From: Pseudovibrio brasiliensis
GTDB lineage: Bacteria; Pseudomonadota; Alphaproteobacteria; Rhizobiales; Stappiaceae
Reading direction: 5' to 3'
NCBI RefSeq assembly: GCF_018282095.1
Contig: NZ_CP074128.1
Coordinates: 356,748 to 420,747, forward strand
DNA length: 64,000 nt
The notes below the pieces were generated by a model, which made no database searches, was not told the origin of the DNA, and saw only the letters and a program-made list of their open reading frames with translations. Shown piece after piece: positions 45,068 to 53,025 of the stretch (the first letter of the stretch is position 1; every line of letters starts with the position of its first letter). Made by a program: the position numbers and the translations under genes.

Positions 45068-46315
45068 TTAGAAGCGTGGACGCGTGACGATGCCCCAGTA
45101 CCTACCGGTGAACAGGCCAAAGGCCCCGACCCAGCACAGGGCGGAAACGCCAAGCACCACGAAATACCCTTCCGGATAAAGCAGGATGCCGAACACCCGC
45201 GCAGCAGCGCTGGCCACGATGAGATAGTAGATGGCGATCTCCACCCATGTTGGTACCAGAGGCCGACCAGAGTGACCCAGCGCACTGCGGGTCATCATGG
45301 CCAGCATCATGCCTGCCATGGAGCCAACGGTGATTGCGTGCACGGCAAGCACCTGATCCCACGGCATATCCAGCAGAGCCCCTGCCCGCAGCAGCAAGGC
45401 AATTGGTAGCCAGGCGTAAGACACAGGCAGGATCCAGAGGATTGGCTTGCCCCAGGTAATCTGCGGTTGCCACAAACCTATCTTGAAGAAGTGCAGGCCA
45501 GCCAAAACCAGAAGACCAACAGCGCGTACAGTCGCGGCTTCATAGGTCATGCCATAATAGATATCGCTGACCAGAAGCAGCAGCATGCCAAGGCCAATGA
45601 TATCTTCCAGACGCTGACTGCGCACCGCGCGTCTTACACCCAGAGCGTTGTTGGTGAACAGCGGAATGATGCGGCCACCGATAACGGTGATGAAGATCGC
45701 AAAGACATCCACGGCCCACAGGAACACATCCGCTCCGTCATAGCTGATCATATCCAGCGCAATGGCGTGGAATAGTCCGTTGCCGACTGCGAGCACCAGC
45801 AGCAAGGCGACGGTGAAGTAGTTGCGTGTGTTTTTCGCCTGATACAGCGGAATGGCTATTCCGAGCGCGGCAAGTGGCAGGAAGAGTAGGTCGATGATCT
45901 GGCCGAGTGACCCAAGCGGGCCACTGCCGACAAACAGCAGAACGCGCGCTGCCAGCCACATGCCCAACAGGCCACCCAGCACAAGGCCGTTGGGTGTTTT
46001 CCGCCCCGTCCAGTTTTGCACGGCGGTGTAAAGGAAGCCGATGAGAATGGCGACCGCAAAGCCGAAAATCAGCTCATGAGAATGCCAAAGTACACCGTCC
46101 AGCGGGCCGTTGATGTCTACAAAGCCAATGATAGAAGCCACCCACAGCGGAACGCTGATGGCGGCATAGGCTGCACCGGCAATATAAAACGGACGAAAGC
46201 CGAGGGACAAAAATGCTTCCCAGGAAAAGCCCAGTTTAGCGCCGGGAAGGTTCGGCATAGTATGAGTTTGCTGCATGTCTTCGGTCTCGGTCGGCGTAGG
46301 CTTGGCCCCGCTCAT
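45068..46315 (-). CDS. nnrS: NnrS family membrane protein (nitric oxide response)
   Basis: About 415 aa integral membrane protein with around 12 helices. The N-terminal signature FLSLGFRPFYIAGAAYA and LWHSHELIFGFAVAILIGFLYTAVQNWTG are typical of NnrS, as are GGRIIPLFTNNA and HAITVGSMAGMMLAMMTRSALGHSGR with conserved histidines for heme or metal. NnrS relieves nitric-oxide stress by protecting iron centres. The start is uncertain: ATG codons at 46276, 46315 and 46324 are all possible and none has a strong ribosome-binding site. No denitrification genes are beside it. Confidence 0.92.
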   Translation of the reverse strand: MSGAKPTPTETEDMQQTHTMPNLPGAKLGFSWEAFLSLGFRPFYIAGAAYAAISVPLWVASIIGFVDINGPLDGVLWHSHELIFGFAVAILIGFLYTAVQNWTGRKTPNGLVLGGLLGMWLAARVLLFVGSGPLGSLGQIIDLLFLPLAALGIAIPLYQAKNTRNYFTVALLLVLAVGNGLFHAIALDMISYDGADVFLWAVDVFAIFITVIGGRIIPLFTNNALGVRRAVRSQRLEDIIGLGMLLLLVSDIYYGMTYEAATVRAVGLLVLAGLHFFKIGLWQPQITWGKPILWILPVSYAWLPIALLLRAGALLDMPWDQVLAVHAITVGSMAGMMLAMMTRSALGHSGRPLVPTWVEIAIYYLIVASAAARVFGILLYPEGYFVVLGVSALCWVGAFGLFTGRYWGIVTRPRF

Positions 46316-46391
46316 TTTTATCATCGTACAGAAGGCGCATTCGACCATTGAGATGGAGTGAGGTCGAACTTCCCCAATTAACACCCCTTAT

Positions 46392-46428
46392 AAACATGAA
46401 TGTAATATTCATATTTGTGCAATGTCAA
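46392..46428. promoter_or_regulatory. NsrR-like inverted repeat and adjacent Fnr/NnrR-like site before nnrS
   Basis: ATGAAT-N5-ATTCAT (46396-46412) sits in a 25-base inverted repeat with two mismatched pairs (46392-46416), the same half-site spacing as NsrR operators (ATGCAT-N5-ATGCAT). Immediately next, TTGTG-CAAT-GTCAA (46415-46428) has the form of a Crp/Fnr-type box such as NnrR/DNR uses. Both lie about 80-110 bases before nnrS. Sites are seen; binding is inferred. Confidence 0.55.
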
Positions 46429-46674
46429 ATAATTCTAAAATAGCTTGTCAGACGGGCGACACCTGCCATGTGCTGTACGCAGATTTCAAACACTGGCAAC
46501 AATCTCTAATCAGTTGCGGGTAATGTGAAATGTGAGGGATGACTGCCGGATTTTCGCCGTGTTCTGCCACAACTCTGGGTGCAATCAGGGGTAGGATGCA
46601 GGTGTGATTCCGTGCAGGTGCTGCAAGCAGAACGAACAGACTATGTATTTGTAGGATCAAACAAGACCTACACG

Positions 46675-47319
46675 ATGCTTTTCACTTTCTCGCTGCTGGC
46701 GCATCTGTTTGCCTTCTGGCTGCTGGCCATGTCCAACCTACCCCGTGGGTTTCGGGCCCGGCCCGTCAAAAGCATTGGGGTTGAACTTATCGGTACGGCC
46801 CAGTTTGAAAAGCTGTTCGCCCCGCCTGTTGTTGAGGAGCCGCCTACGGCCTCCCTCTCCCCTGCTCCAATCGTGGAGGACAAACCGCAGGAGCTGCCAC
46901 CGCCCGTGGTGCGGGAGGAGCCAGTCAAAGGCCCTCAACCGGTAATCGCCGACAACTTCCAGCTTGGCCGCCTGCTGGAAGCACCGGAGAACAAAGAGCT
47001 GAAAGAGTCTCTGGTTCTGTTCGACCCATCAGACCAGCGCGAACAGCTGTGCAATTTGGAAGTGATGGAGCAGATCCATTTATGGAATGAGAGCTTTAAC
47101 CCGGAGCGCGTGGTCGCCTTCGCCTACAAAGACCCGGCGGTCTTCGGCGACACCGTCACTGCAGAAGGCGCTGCCTTTCGTAGCAACGGCGAATGGTACC
47201 ACCTCACCTACAAATGCACCTGGAACCCCACCACAAACCTCGTCACCGCCCTGGAATTCCTAAGCGGCGACCTGATCCCCCACAGCGAATGGGAAGACCA
47301 CTTCCTGTTTGCTCAGTAG
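46675..47319 (+). CDS. DUF930 domain membrane-anchored protein
   Basis: 214 aa from the chosen ATG. It has one N-terminal transmembrane helix (MLFTFSLLAHLFAFWLLAMSN), a proline-rich periplasmic linker (PPVVEEPPTASLSPAPIVEDKPQELPPPVV) and a C-terminal DUF930 domain (LCNLEVMEQIHLWNESFNPERVVAFAYKDP; WYHLTYKC; LEFLSGDLIPHSEWEDH) with two cysteines likely to pair. The TonB-like layout of anchor plus proline linker fits a periplasm-spanning protein. In-frame GTG codons upstream (46579, 46612) are alternatives because no good ribosome-binding site precedes the ATG. Function unknown. Confidence 0.8.
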   Translation: MLFTFSLLAHLFAFWLLAMSNLPRGFRARPVKSIGVELIGTAQFEKLFAPPVVEEPPTASLSPAPIVEDKPQELPPPVVREEPVKGPQPVIADNFQLGRLLEAPENKELKESLVLFDPSDQREQLCNLEVMEQIHLWNESFNPERVVAFAYKDPAVFGDTVTAEGAAFRSNGEWYHLTYKCTWNPTTNLVTALEFLSGDLIPHSEWEDHFLFAQ

Positions 47320-47321
47320 AA

Positions 47322-47849
47322 TTAGTTGGTGTCGCGTACGGCGCGGACGGCGAGGGAGTAGCCTTGGCTGTGGAAGTCGAGAGCGTAGCTATGGAAGTCG
47401 AGATAGTAGTACATACGCGTCAGGTCTTCATCTTGCGTTGTTGACCAGAAGTGCGCGGATTCCCTGAAGATTGGTAATCTCAAATCCGGGAACAGCGTGC
47501 GCAGTTCTTTTTTGTTGGCGCAGGTTGAGTATAGTAGGCTGAAGAGCTCCTGAATGGTTGGTAGGCGCCAGCCGTTTTTGTTCTCCTCAAAGCGCAGCAC
47601 GGCCTGATCCTGCGAGATCAGCAGCGGTTCGCCATAACAGCGGCGCTTTTTGGAATCCCAGCGTGCACCTTCTGCACAGCGTTTCCATTCCAATGGTTGG
47701 TCCAGCTGCTTCACAAAGGGGCCACTTACAGAGAACCTGTCTCGAATATGAGGTTTGTTGCTGCAATCGACTTCGGCAAGTGTTGGGGTTGGCAGGCTAA
47801 GGGCAAAAAGGGTGGCAAACCCGGCCAGTGAAAATGGTCGTTTCGTCAT
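47322..47849 (-). CDS. Secreted DUF1566 (Lcl C-terminal) domain protein, copy 1
   Basis: 175 aa with a signal peptide (ALSLPTPTLAEV). The mature protein has four cysteines (DCSNK, WKRCAEG, RRCYGEP, STCANK) and the DUF1566 core GWRLPTIQEL, FWSTTQDED, YALDFHSQGYSLAVRAVRD. Its closest visible relative is the gene at 48341-48865. DUF1566 proteins are found on cell surfaces and in some adhesins. It is convergent with the DUF930 gene, two bases apart. Confidence 0.82.
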   Translation of the reverse strand: MTKRPFSLAGFATLFALSLPTPTLAEVDCSNKPHIRDRFSVSGPFVKQLDQPLEWKRCAEGARWDSKKRRCYGEPLLISQDQAVLRFEENKNGWRLPTIQELFSLLYSTCANKKELRTLFPDLRLPIFRESAHFWSTTQDEDLTRMYYYLDFHSYALDFHSQGYSLAVRAVRDTN

Positions 47850-48340
47850 TATTATTGGTCGCAAAGTGCTTTAAAGAAATCCGCCTAATATTTCTCAGGA
47901 TGGGTCCCGAGTGTTAAGCGTTTAATCTACTAGAATCCTGCGCGCTATTAGTCTTGTTTTTCTTTGGTCTTCAACCCCCTTGCTTGCACTTTTCTGTGTA
48001 TGTGAGGCGGACGAAATAATCCTTTGAGCAACTTGCTTTTTACTGCGGCTGCAAGTGTTTGTTTTGTATGATGATTACATCTTAGAGTTGCAAATCTTGG
48101 TGCTGAAAAATTAATTAGATTGAGAAAGAAAAATCAGGAAAACACTTATCCGAAATATATCGAAAGCTGTTTTTAACCGAGACAAAAGCGCAAAAATGAC
48201 AGTACCAAGCCTCAATGCGAGGGAATCCCTTGGTAAGGCCATCAGGGAAATGAAGGTATCGCAGATCCAAAAGGACGCGTTGAGGCTCACAGCGAAACCT
48301 GCTGTCAGAACAGCAGGTCTAGATGCCATTGGGGAGAGGC
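47850..48340. other. Gap between the two DUF1566 paralogues
   Basis: About 490 bases, AT-rich at 47880-48130. It contains the promoter of the first copy. I see no gene, repeat or clear terminator beyond the possible ends of the flanking copies. Confidence 0.4.
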
Positions 48341-48865
48341 TTATTTGCTGTCGCGCACGGCGCGGACGGCGAGAGAGTAGCCCTGGCTATGAAAGTCGAG
48401 GGCGTAGGTGACGAAGTCCAGATAGTAGTACATGCCTTCCAGCTTTCGATCACCCGTGGCGGACCAGAAGTCGGCATAGTCGATGAACGCAGGTTCTGCG
48501 AGATCTGGAAAGATGGCGTGAAGTTCTTCTTTCTCAGCGCATGTGGAATCCAGAAGGCCATAAAGTTCGCGTATAGTCGGGAGGCGCCAACCCTGCGCGT
48601 TCTCCGCAAAGTGGGAAGCGGCTACATTCTGAGTGATTTCCAGCGGCTCGCCGGAACAGGTTTGTGTCTCGCTTTCCCATGACATGCCCTCAGCACATCG
48701 CTTCCATTCCAGAGCATATCCGGTCTGCTTGACCAAAGCCCCGTTGACGGTGAAGCGCTCTTGCAACGGTGGTTTGTTGCCACAGTCCAGTTGGGCATGG
48801 GCTGGAAGAGCTGCGAGGCTGCCGAGCAAAGCGGTGGCGATGAGAGAAAGGCCTGTCTTTTTCAT
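48341..48865 (-). CDS. Secreted DUF1566 domain protein, copy 2 (tandem paralogue)
   Basis: 174 aa with a signal peptide (LAALPAHAQLD). It keeps all four cysteines and the same core as copy 1: LEWKRCAEG, GWRLPTIREL, DFWSATGDRK, YALDFHSQGYSLAVRAVRD. The nucleotide similarity at the 3' ends is high, indicating a recent duplication. The start MKKTGLSLIA is chosen over a longer frame of 42 residues. The promoter region lies at 48866-49157. Function unknown, exported. Confidence 0.82.
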   Translation of the reverse strand: MKKTGLSLIATALLGSLAALPAHAQLDCGNKPPLQERFTVNGALVKQTGYALEWKRCAEGMSWESETQTCSGEPLEITQNVAASHFAENAQGWRLPTIRELYGLLDSTCAEKEELHAIFPDLAEPAFIDYADFWSATGDRKLEGMYYYLDFVTYALDFHSQGYSLAVRAVRDSK

Positions 48866-49157
48866 TCTGTAATGTTGCAAAGTGATTTCTGATCTAATGA
48901 AGTCGCCGTTTGAACGGCCAAGAAACTTCACTGACGAGAAAAAGTGTTGTGTTTGTGGCGTGACAGAAACTTTGATGATTAAACTGTGCATGCTGCAAGA
49001 AGGGCGTCAGTTGTCATTCTCCTATTGGGGGCAGACAGCACAACCACTCCATATCTGAAGGCAGCCGAATTCTGTTTTATGGATTTATATGCCGGGATGA
49101 CCAATCCAAGCCCTGAGGAGATTGGCATCGGGCGCAAGAGATTTTGTGAGATTGTTT

Positions 49158-49886
49158 ATGAGCTACGAAGATCATTACGAGACCCTGCTGGCTGAACACT
49201 ATACATGGATGTTCCGCATACCTTTTGACGAAAAGGTTGCCGAGCAACGGGCGCTGCTGGAATGCGCGGGTCTCAGCCAAGGACAAACTGCGATGGATCT
49301 AGGCGCTGGCTCCGGCTTTCAATCCATGGCGCTGGTGCAAATGGGGTTTGAGCAGGTGACCGCCGTTGATACCTCGCCTCACCTGCTGAAGGAGCTGCAA
49401 CAGCGGGACCATGGAGACCGGATCACTTGTTTGCGCGAAGATATCCGCAATGTTTCAGTGATCATCTCAGTACCTGTCGATGTGGCGTTGTGTATGGGCG
49501 ACACACTCACCCATCTGGGCAGCCTGAAGGAAGTGGAAGATTTGATTGCAGATCTGGCTGATGGTCTGAAACCTGGTGGCAAACTGGTGTTTTCCTGGCG
49601 CGATCTGAGCACTGTGCCGACAGGAGTTGATCGGTTCATCCCGGTGAACAGTGATAAAGACCGCATCATGATGTGCTTTCTGGAGGATCATGAGCAGCAC
49701 GTGATGGTGCATGATGTCATTCATGTGCGCACCAAGGACGGCTGGCAGTTGAAGCGCAGTGCTTATCCGAAGATCAAACTCTCTGCTGATGATGTACGGC
49801 GCGCCTTCGCGGCGCACGGGCTTGAGGTGGTCAGCGAGCATGTGGAGCGAGGCATGATCGTGATGACGGCGCAAAAAGCGCTGTAA
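49158..49886 (+). CDS. Class I SAM-dependent methyltransferase
   Basis: 242 aa cytosolic enzyme. Rossmann-like SAM motifs: AMDLGAGSGFQSMALVQMG (motif I), VTAVDTSPHLLKEL (Asp of motif II), VDVALCMGDTLTHL and LKPGGKLVFSWRDLS (motif III). The methyl acceptor is unknown; it is not a UbiE-type sequence. The start MSYEDHYETL is chosen over a TTG 12 codons earlier. It is convergent with the GST gene through a terminator. Confidence 0.88.
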   Translation: MSYEDHYETLLAEHYTWMFRIPFDEKVAEQRALLECAGLSQGQTAMDLGAGSGFQSMALVQMGFEQVTAVDTSPHLLKELQQRDHGDRITCLREDIRNVSVIISVPVDVALCMGDTLTHLGSLKEVEDLIADLADGLKPGGKLVFSWRDLSTVPTGVDRFIPVNSDKDRIMMCFLEDHEQHVMVHDVIHVRTKDGWQLKRSAYPKIKLSADDVRRAFAAHGLEVVSEHVERGMIVMTAQKAL

Positions 49887-49898
49887 AGCTACAATGCC

Positions 49899-49927
49899 AA
49901 GAAGAGCGGATTGGGGCCGCTCTTCTT
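49899..49927. terminator. Bidirectional terminator between methyltransferase and GST genes
   Basis: A perfect 11-bp stem AAGAAGAGCGG/CCGCTCTTCTT with a 7-base loop in the convergent gap; the T-rich right arm continues as TTCTTGTTCTC on the plus strand. Confidence 0.8.
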
Positions 49928-49937
49928 GTTCTCATCC

Positions 49938-50639
49938 TTAACAGCAAGCGCCTGTTTTACAGACGTCTTCCTTTGGAGAGTCGCAGCACTTCCCGGAGCC
50001 CAGATAAGTCTGGTCGGAGAGGTAGAAGTTGACGAACAGCTCTTCAAAGTCTTCTGCAACGGATTTTTCCGCCAGACCTGTCGCCAGCAGACGTTTCTGC
50101 CAAGCCTTCACCGTCGGGAAGTTTTTTACGAAGTCATAGCCTGCATGGCGATGGATGATGTCCGCCCGGTGAAGCAGAGGCAGCCACGCCATATCCACGT
50201 TGCCGGGCTGAGGGCCGAAGAAAAACCCCTCCCCTGAGATCTGCTTTTCGGCTTTGGCAAACAGGGCATCCAGCTTTTCAGCGCGTTCTTCCAGTGTGGC
50301 CTTGTCATGACTGCGCATGGTGCTGCATTGAACCAGATAGTTCTTGGAGGCCTGATAGCTCCACGCCCGCTCAATGGCCTTCTGCTCTGGTGAAAGCGCA
50401 GGATGCAGAGGTGGTGCTATTTCATCGATGTACTCGACAATGGCATCGGACTCAAAGAGCGCTGTACCGTTTTCGGTGATCAGCACCGGCACCTGTCCGT
50501 TGGGAGAGATTTCCAGGAACCAATCGGGCTTGTCTTTCAGGCTGATGTAGTCGATCTGATAGGGCATCTGCTTGGCTTCCAGCATGGCAGTCACGCGCTG
50601 GACAAACGGACAGATTTTATAGCTGATGATCTTGAGCAT
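49938..50639 (-). CDS. Glutathione S-transferase family protein with cysteine-rich tail
   Basis: 233 aa. The N-terminal thioredoxin fold has the omega-class-like catalytic Cys10-Pro-Phe (KICPFVQR) and the glutathione site GQVPVLI and FESDAIVEYID. A helical C-terminal domain follows. Unusually, it ends with a tail holding five cysteines (Cys218, 219, 227, 232, 233) that is not part of the GST fold. GAGGA precedes the ATG. It is the gene downstream of a SigZ-like sigma factor that also ends in cysteines, with a palindromic repeat between them. It may act in thiol repair or metal handling; this is inference. Confidence 0.87.
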   Translation of the reverse strand: MLKIISYKICPFVQRVTAMLEAKQMPYQIDYISLKDKPDWFLEISPNGQVPVLITENGTALFESDAIVEYIDEIAPPLHPALSPEQKAIERAWSYQASKNYLVQCSTMRSHDKATLEERAEKLDALFAKAEKQISGEGFFFGPQPGNVDMAWLPLLHRADIIHRHAGYDFVKNFPTVKAWQKRLLATGLAEKSVAEDFEELFVNFYLSDQTYLGSGKCCDSPKEDVCKTGACC

Positions 50640-50757
50640 CTTTATATCCTCGTTGTGTTTCGCCTGTTAGACGGACGAGGACGAGAAAAGACGAAAAAAA
50701 AATCCAAAACAGACTGAATTTGAAAGTCACATTGCCTGTTTTGGATTTAATTTGCCT

Positions 50758-50802
50758 GCGTATTTTTATCCGAAAACCGGTGTCCACTTTTCGGGAATAC
50801 GC
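50758..50802. repeat. Palindromic intergenic repeat next to the sigma factor gene
   Basis: Outer arms GCGTAT (50758-50763) and ATACGC (50797-50802) enclose CCGAAAA (50770-50776) and TTTTCGG (50788-50794). The right arm TCGGGAATACGC (50791-50802) is identical to the arm at 25389-25400. It resembles a dispersed repeat common between alphaproteobacterial genes. It sits just 3' of the sigma gene and may form an RNA hairpin before the GST. Confidence 0.6.
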
Positions 50803-50803
50803 C

Positions 50804-51346
50804 CTAGCAGTTTTTGCAGCTATCTGATTTTTCTTGATAATCCGCGACGCGGCCTTTTGTGTCCAAAGTCATCTTGCAGCAATCTTCATAGAGTTTGCGC
50901 ATCTGACTGCGGCTTTTCTGAACACGGGATTTGAGCGTGGAGTAGCTGATCCCCATCTCTGCGGCCAGATCCTTTTGCGAGATGCCCTCCAGATCAATAC
51001 GGGTCAGCAGCTCGGCACTGTCATCAGGCAAAGAGGCGATGAACGGGCGGATGCACACAGCCAGATCCTGCTCGATGCTGGCGGCGTCCTGCTTGTGCCA
51101 ATCCTCAGCAGCGGAGGTGTCACTGCGTGTGGCGTTCTTGCGGTAGTGGTCGATGATGGCATTGTTGGCCACTTGAAACAGCCAGGACTTGAGCGCAGTC
51201 TGGTCTTTCAGCTCACCACGCTTCTCAAAGGTCTTGATCAGAATGTCCTGCAAAAGATCGTCCACATCCGCCGGATTGCTCAGCTTGGAATGCAAAAACG
51301 CTTTGAGCGCCGCGCGATACTCCTGCCAGATTTGCTCCAGTGTCAT
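50804..51346 (-). CDS. sigZ: ECF RNA polymerase sigma factor, SigZ-like
   Basis: 180 aa. Region 2 (VDDLLQDILIKTFEKRGELK, LKSWLFQVANNAIIDHYRK) and region 4 (LEGISQKDLAAEMGISYSTLKSRVQKSRSQM) are clear. The C-terminal tail after region 4 carries a CC pair (156-157) and a final C-x-x-C (177-180), matching the tails of SigZ-like sigma factors, which suggest a redox or metal sensor. No separate anti-sigma gene is visible. The start MTLEQIWQEY is preferred over an upstream alternative. It lies between a VOC gene and the GST gene on the same strand. Confidence 0.9.
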   Translation of the reverse strand: MTLEQIWQEYRAALKAFLHSKLSNPADVDDLLQDILIKTFEKRGELKDQTALKSWLFQVANNAIIDHYRKNATRSDTSAAEDWHKQDAASIEQDLAVCIRPFIASLPDDSAELLTRIDLEGISQKDLAAEMGISYSTLKSRVQKSRSQMRKLYEDCCKMTLDTKGRVADYQEKSDSCKNC

Positions 51347-51466
51347 GTTCAATCCCTGCATCTGTTCTGGCCGCAGACGTGGGAGGTGAAACACACTCTG
51401 TCAAGATAAGAGCCCGCAAACAGTTACATTCGCAGGCTTTTTCCGGTTTTGAACGTGAAGGACGCG

Positions 51467-51832
51467 TTAAGAGACAGGTTCCCAAAGTTCAATGGGATTG
51501 CCTTCCGGATCATGAATTCTGGCAAAGCGGCCAATACCGTCCATGGCTTGTTCCTGAGAGATCTCGATGGAAGCCTCGCGAAGCTGGTTGAGCATCTTGT
51601 CCAAGTCAGCCACGCGGAAGTTGAGCATGAAGTTGTTTTGTGGCGGAAAGTAATCCGTGTCCTCAGCAAAGGGCGAGAACACAGTGACGCCCTCATTCGA
51701 TACCCAAAGCGTCATCTCCATATTTGTCGGCGCCAGGTTGATATCCAGATGTTGCTCGTACCACTGAGCGATGGCTGCAGGATCTTTCGCTCTGAAGAAG
51801 ACCCCGCCAATACCCGTCATTTTTTCCATCAT
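51467..51832 (-). CDS. VOC superfamily (glyoxalase/bleomycin resistance-like) protein
   Basis: 121 aa single-domain vicinal-oxygen-chelate protein. The halves begin GGVFFRAKDPAAIAQWYEQHLDI and FRVADLDKMLNQLREASIE, and the final HDPEGNPIELWEP contains the conserved Glu metal ligand. A start at 51829 is an equally good alternative. Upstream of the sigma gene by 120 bases on the same strand; GGGGGAAC precedes the ATG. The substrate cannot be told from sequence. Confidence 0.88.
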   Translation of the reverse strand: MMEKMTGIGGVFFRAKDPAAIAQWYEQHLDINLAPTNMEMTLWVSNEGVTVFSPFAEDTDYFPPQNNFMLNFRVADLDKMLNQLREASIEISQEQAMDGIGRFARIHDPEGNPIELWEPVS

Positions 51833-51994
51833 GTTCCCCCCTTTGAAGTCACTGAGCCTATACTCATCAATTGCTCAGAGCTTCGCAAGGCGTAAGCGTC
51901 CTGATCTGTTAGGGGAACTGAGATTGGAAAGGATTTCAGCAGAGCCAGAGGGACAAACCATCAGGCTCTGCTGAGTGCATTGGGTGTTTTAAGC

Positions 51995-53023
51995 CTAAGC
52001 CGCGTCCTCTCCCACATCCCACGTTTCTGCAGCGCGCAGGGTTGCGGAGAGGCGGGTGAGTTTTTCGTTCATGCTCAGCGGTTTTTCAGGAAGGCCAACG
52101 CGGCTGGCGGCACCAAACTCAGTGGCTGGCTCGCGGAACAGGATGCCGAGGACGGTTGGCTCACCGTCTTTCTCGCCCAGTTCTGCCAGAGCAACGGCCA
52201 GTGCGTGATTGGTCTCATCATGCACCAGCAGGTCTGCTTCCGTGCTGCCGCCCACATCCAGAGAAACAACTTCCAGTCCAAAGCCACCAGCTTTTGCGCG
52301 GATGCCTTTGTCTTTGTTCACGCCAAACACCATGGGCTGACCATGCTCCACCACGATGGTGTGGTCTGGTCCCTGCTTCTTGTCCTTCAGGTGATCAAAC
52401 ACACCGTCGTTGAAGATCACGCAGTTCTGCAGCACTTCCACAAAAGCGGTGCCGTCAAAAGCTCGGGCCGCTTCCAGAATGGGGCCAAGCACTTTGGCCT
52501 GTGTGTCAATGCTGCGGGCGATGAACTTGGAGCCAGCGCCAATAGCGAAACGGGCCGGATTGAGCGGCATTTCCACTGTGCCACCCGGAGAACTCGGCGT
52601 ACGTACACCCTTCTGAGAGGTTGGAGAATACTGGCCTTTGGTCAGGCCGTAGATCTGGTTGTTGAACAGAACGATCTGCATATCCAAATTACGGCGCAGG
52701 GCATGGAGCAGATGGTTGCCGCCGATGGAAAGTCCATCGCCATCACCGGTGAACACCCACACATCCAGTTCCGGATTGGCCAGCTTTGCGCCTGAAGCGA
52801 TGGCAGGTGCGCGGCCATGGATCGTGTGGAAGCCATAGGTTGCCATGTAGTACGGCAAGCGGGAGGAGCAGCCGATGCCGGAGACACACAAAGTGTCCTC
52901 CAGCTTTGCGCCTGTATCTGCCAGCATTTTATGCAGGCTTTTCAAAACAGCGTAGTCGCCGCAACCGGGGCACCAGCGAACATCAAGGGAGCTGGCGAAA
53001 TCTTTTGGTTTCAGATCAGTCAT
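51995..53023 (-). CDS. korB: 2-oxoacid:ferredoxin oxidoreductase subunit beta
   Basis: 342 aa. It carries the thiamine diphosphate and 4Fe-4S site of the beta subunit: ligands Cys18 and Cys21 in RWCPGCGDY, Cys52 in GIGCSSR and Cys201 in EVLQNCVIF. TPP-binding GDGDGLSIGGNHLLHALRRN is present. It is coupled to the alpha gene two bases upstream. The enzyme decarboxylates a 2-oxoacid (2-oxoglutarate in the best-known KorAB) to acyl-CoA and reduced ferredoxin. The exact oxoacid is inferred. Confidence 0.93.
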   Translation of the reverse strand: MTDLKPKDFASSLDVRWCPGCGDYAVLKSLHKMLADTGAKLEDTLCVSGIGCSSRLPYYMATYGFHTIHGRAPAIASGAKLANPELDVWVFTGDGDGLSIGGNHLLHALRRNLDMQIVLFNNQIYGLTKGQYSPTSQKGVRTPSSPGGTVEMPLNPARFAIGAGSKFIARSIDTQAKVLGPILEAARAFDGTAFVEVLQNCVIFNDGVFDHLKDKKQGPDHTIVVEHGQPMVFGVNKDKGIRAKAGGFGLEVVSLDVGGSTEADLLVHDETNHALAVALAELGEKDGEPTVLGILFREPATEFGAASRVGLPEKPLSMNEKLTRLSATLRAAETWDVGEDAA

Positions 53024-53025
53024 GA

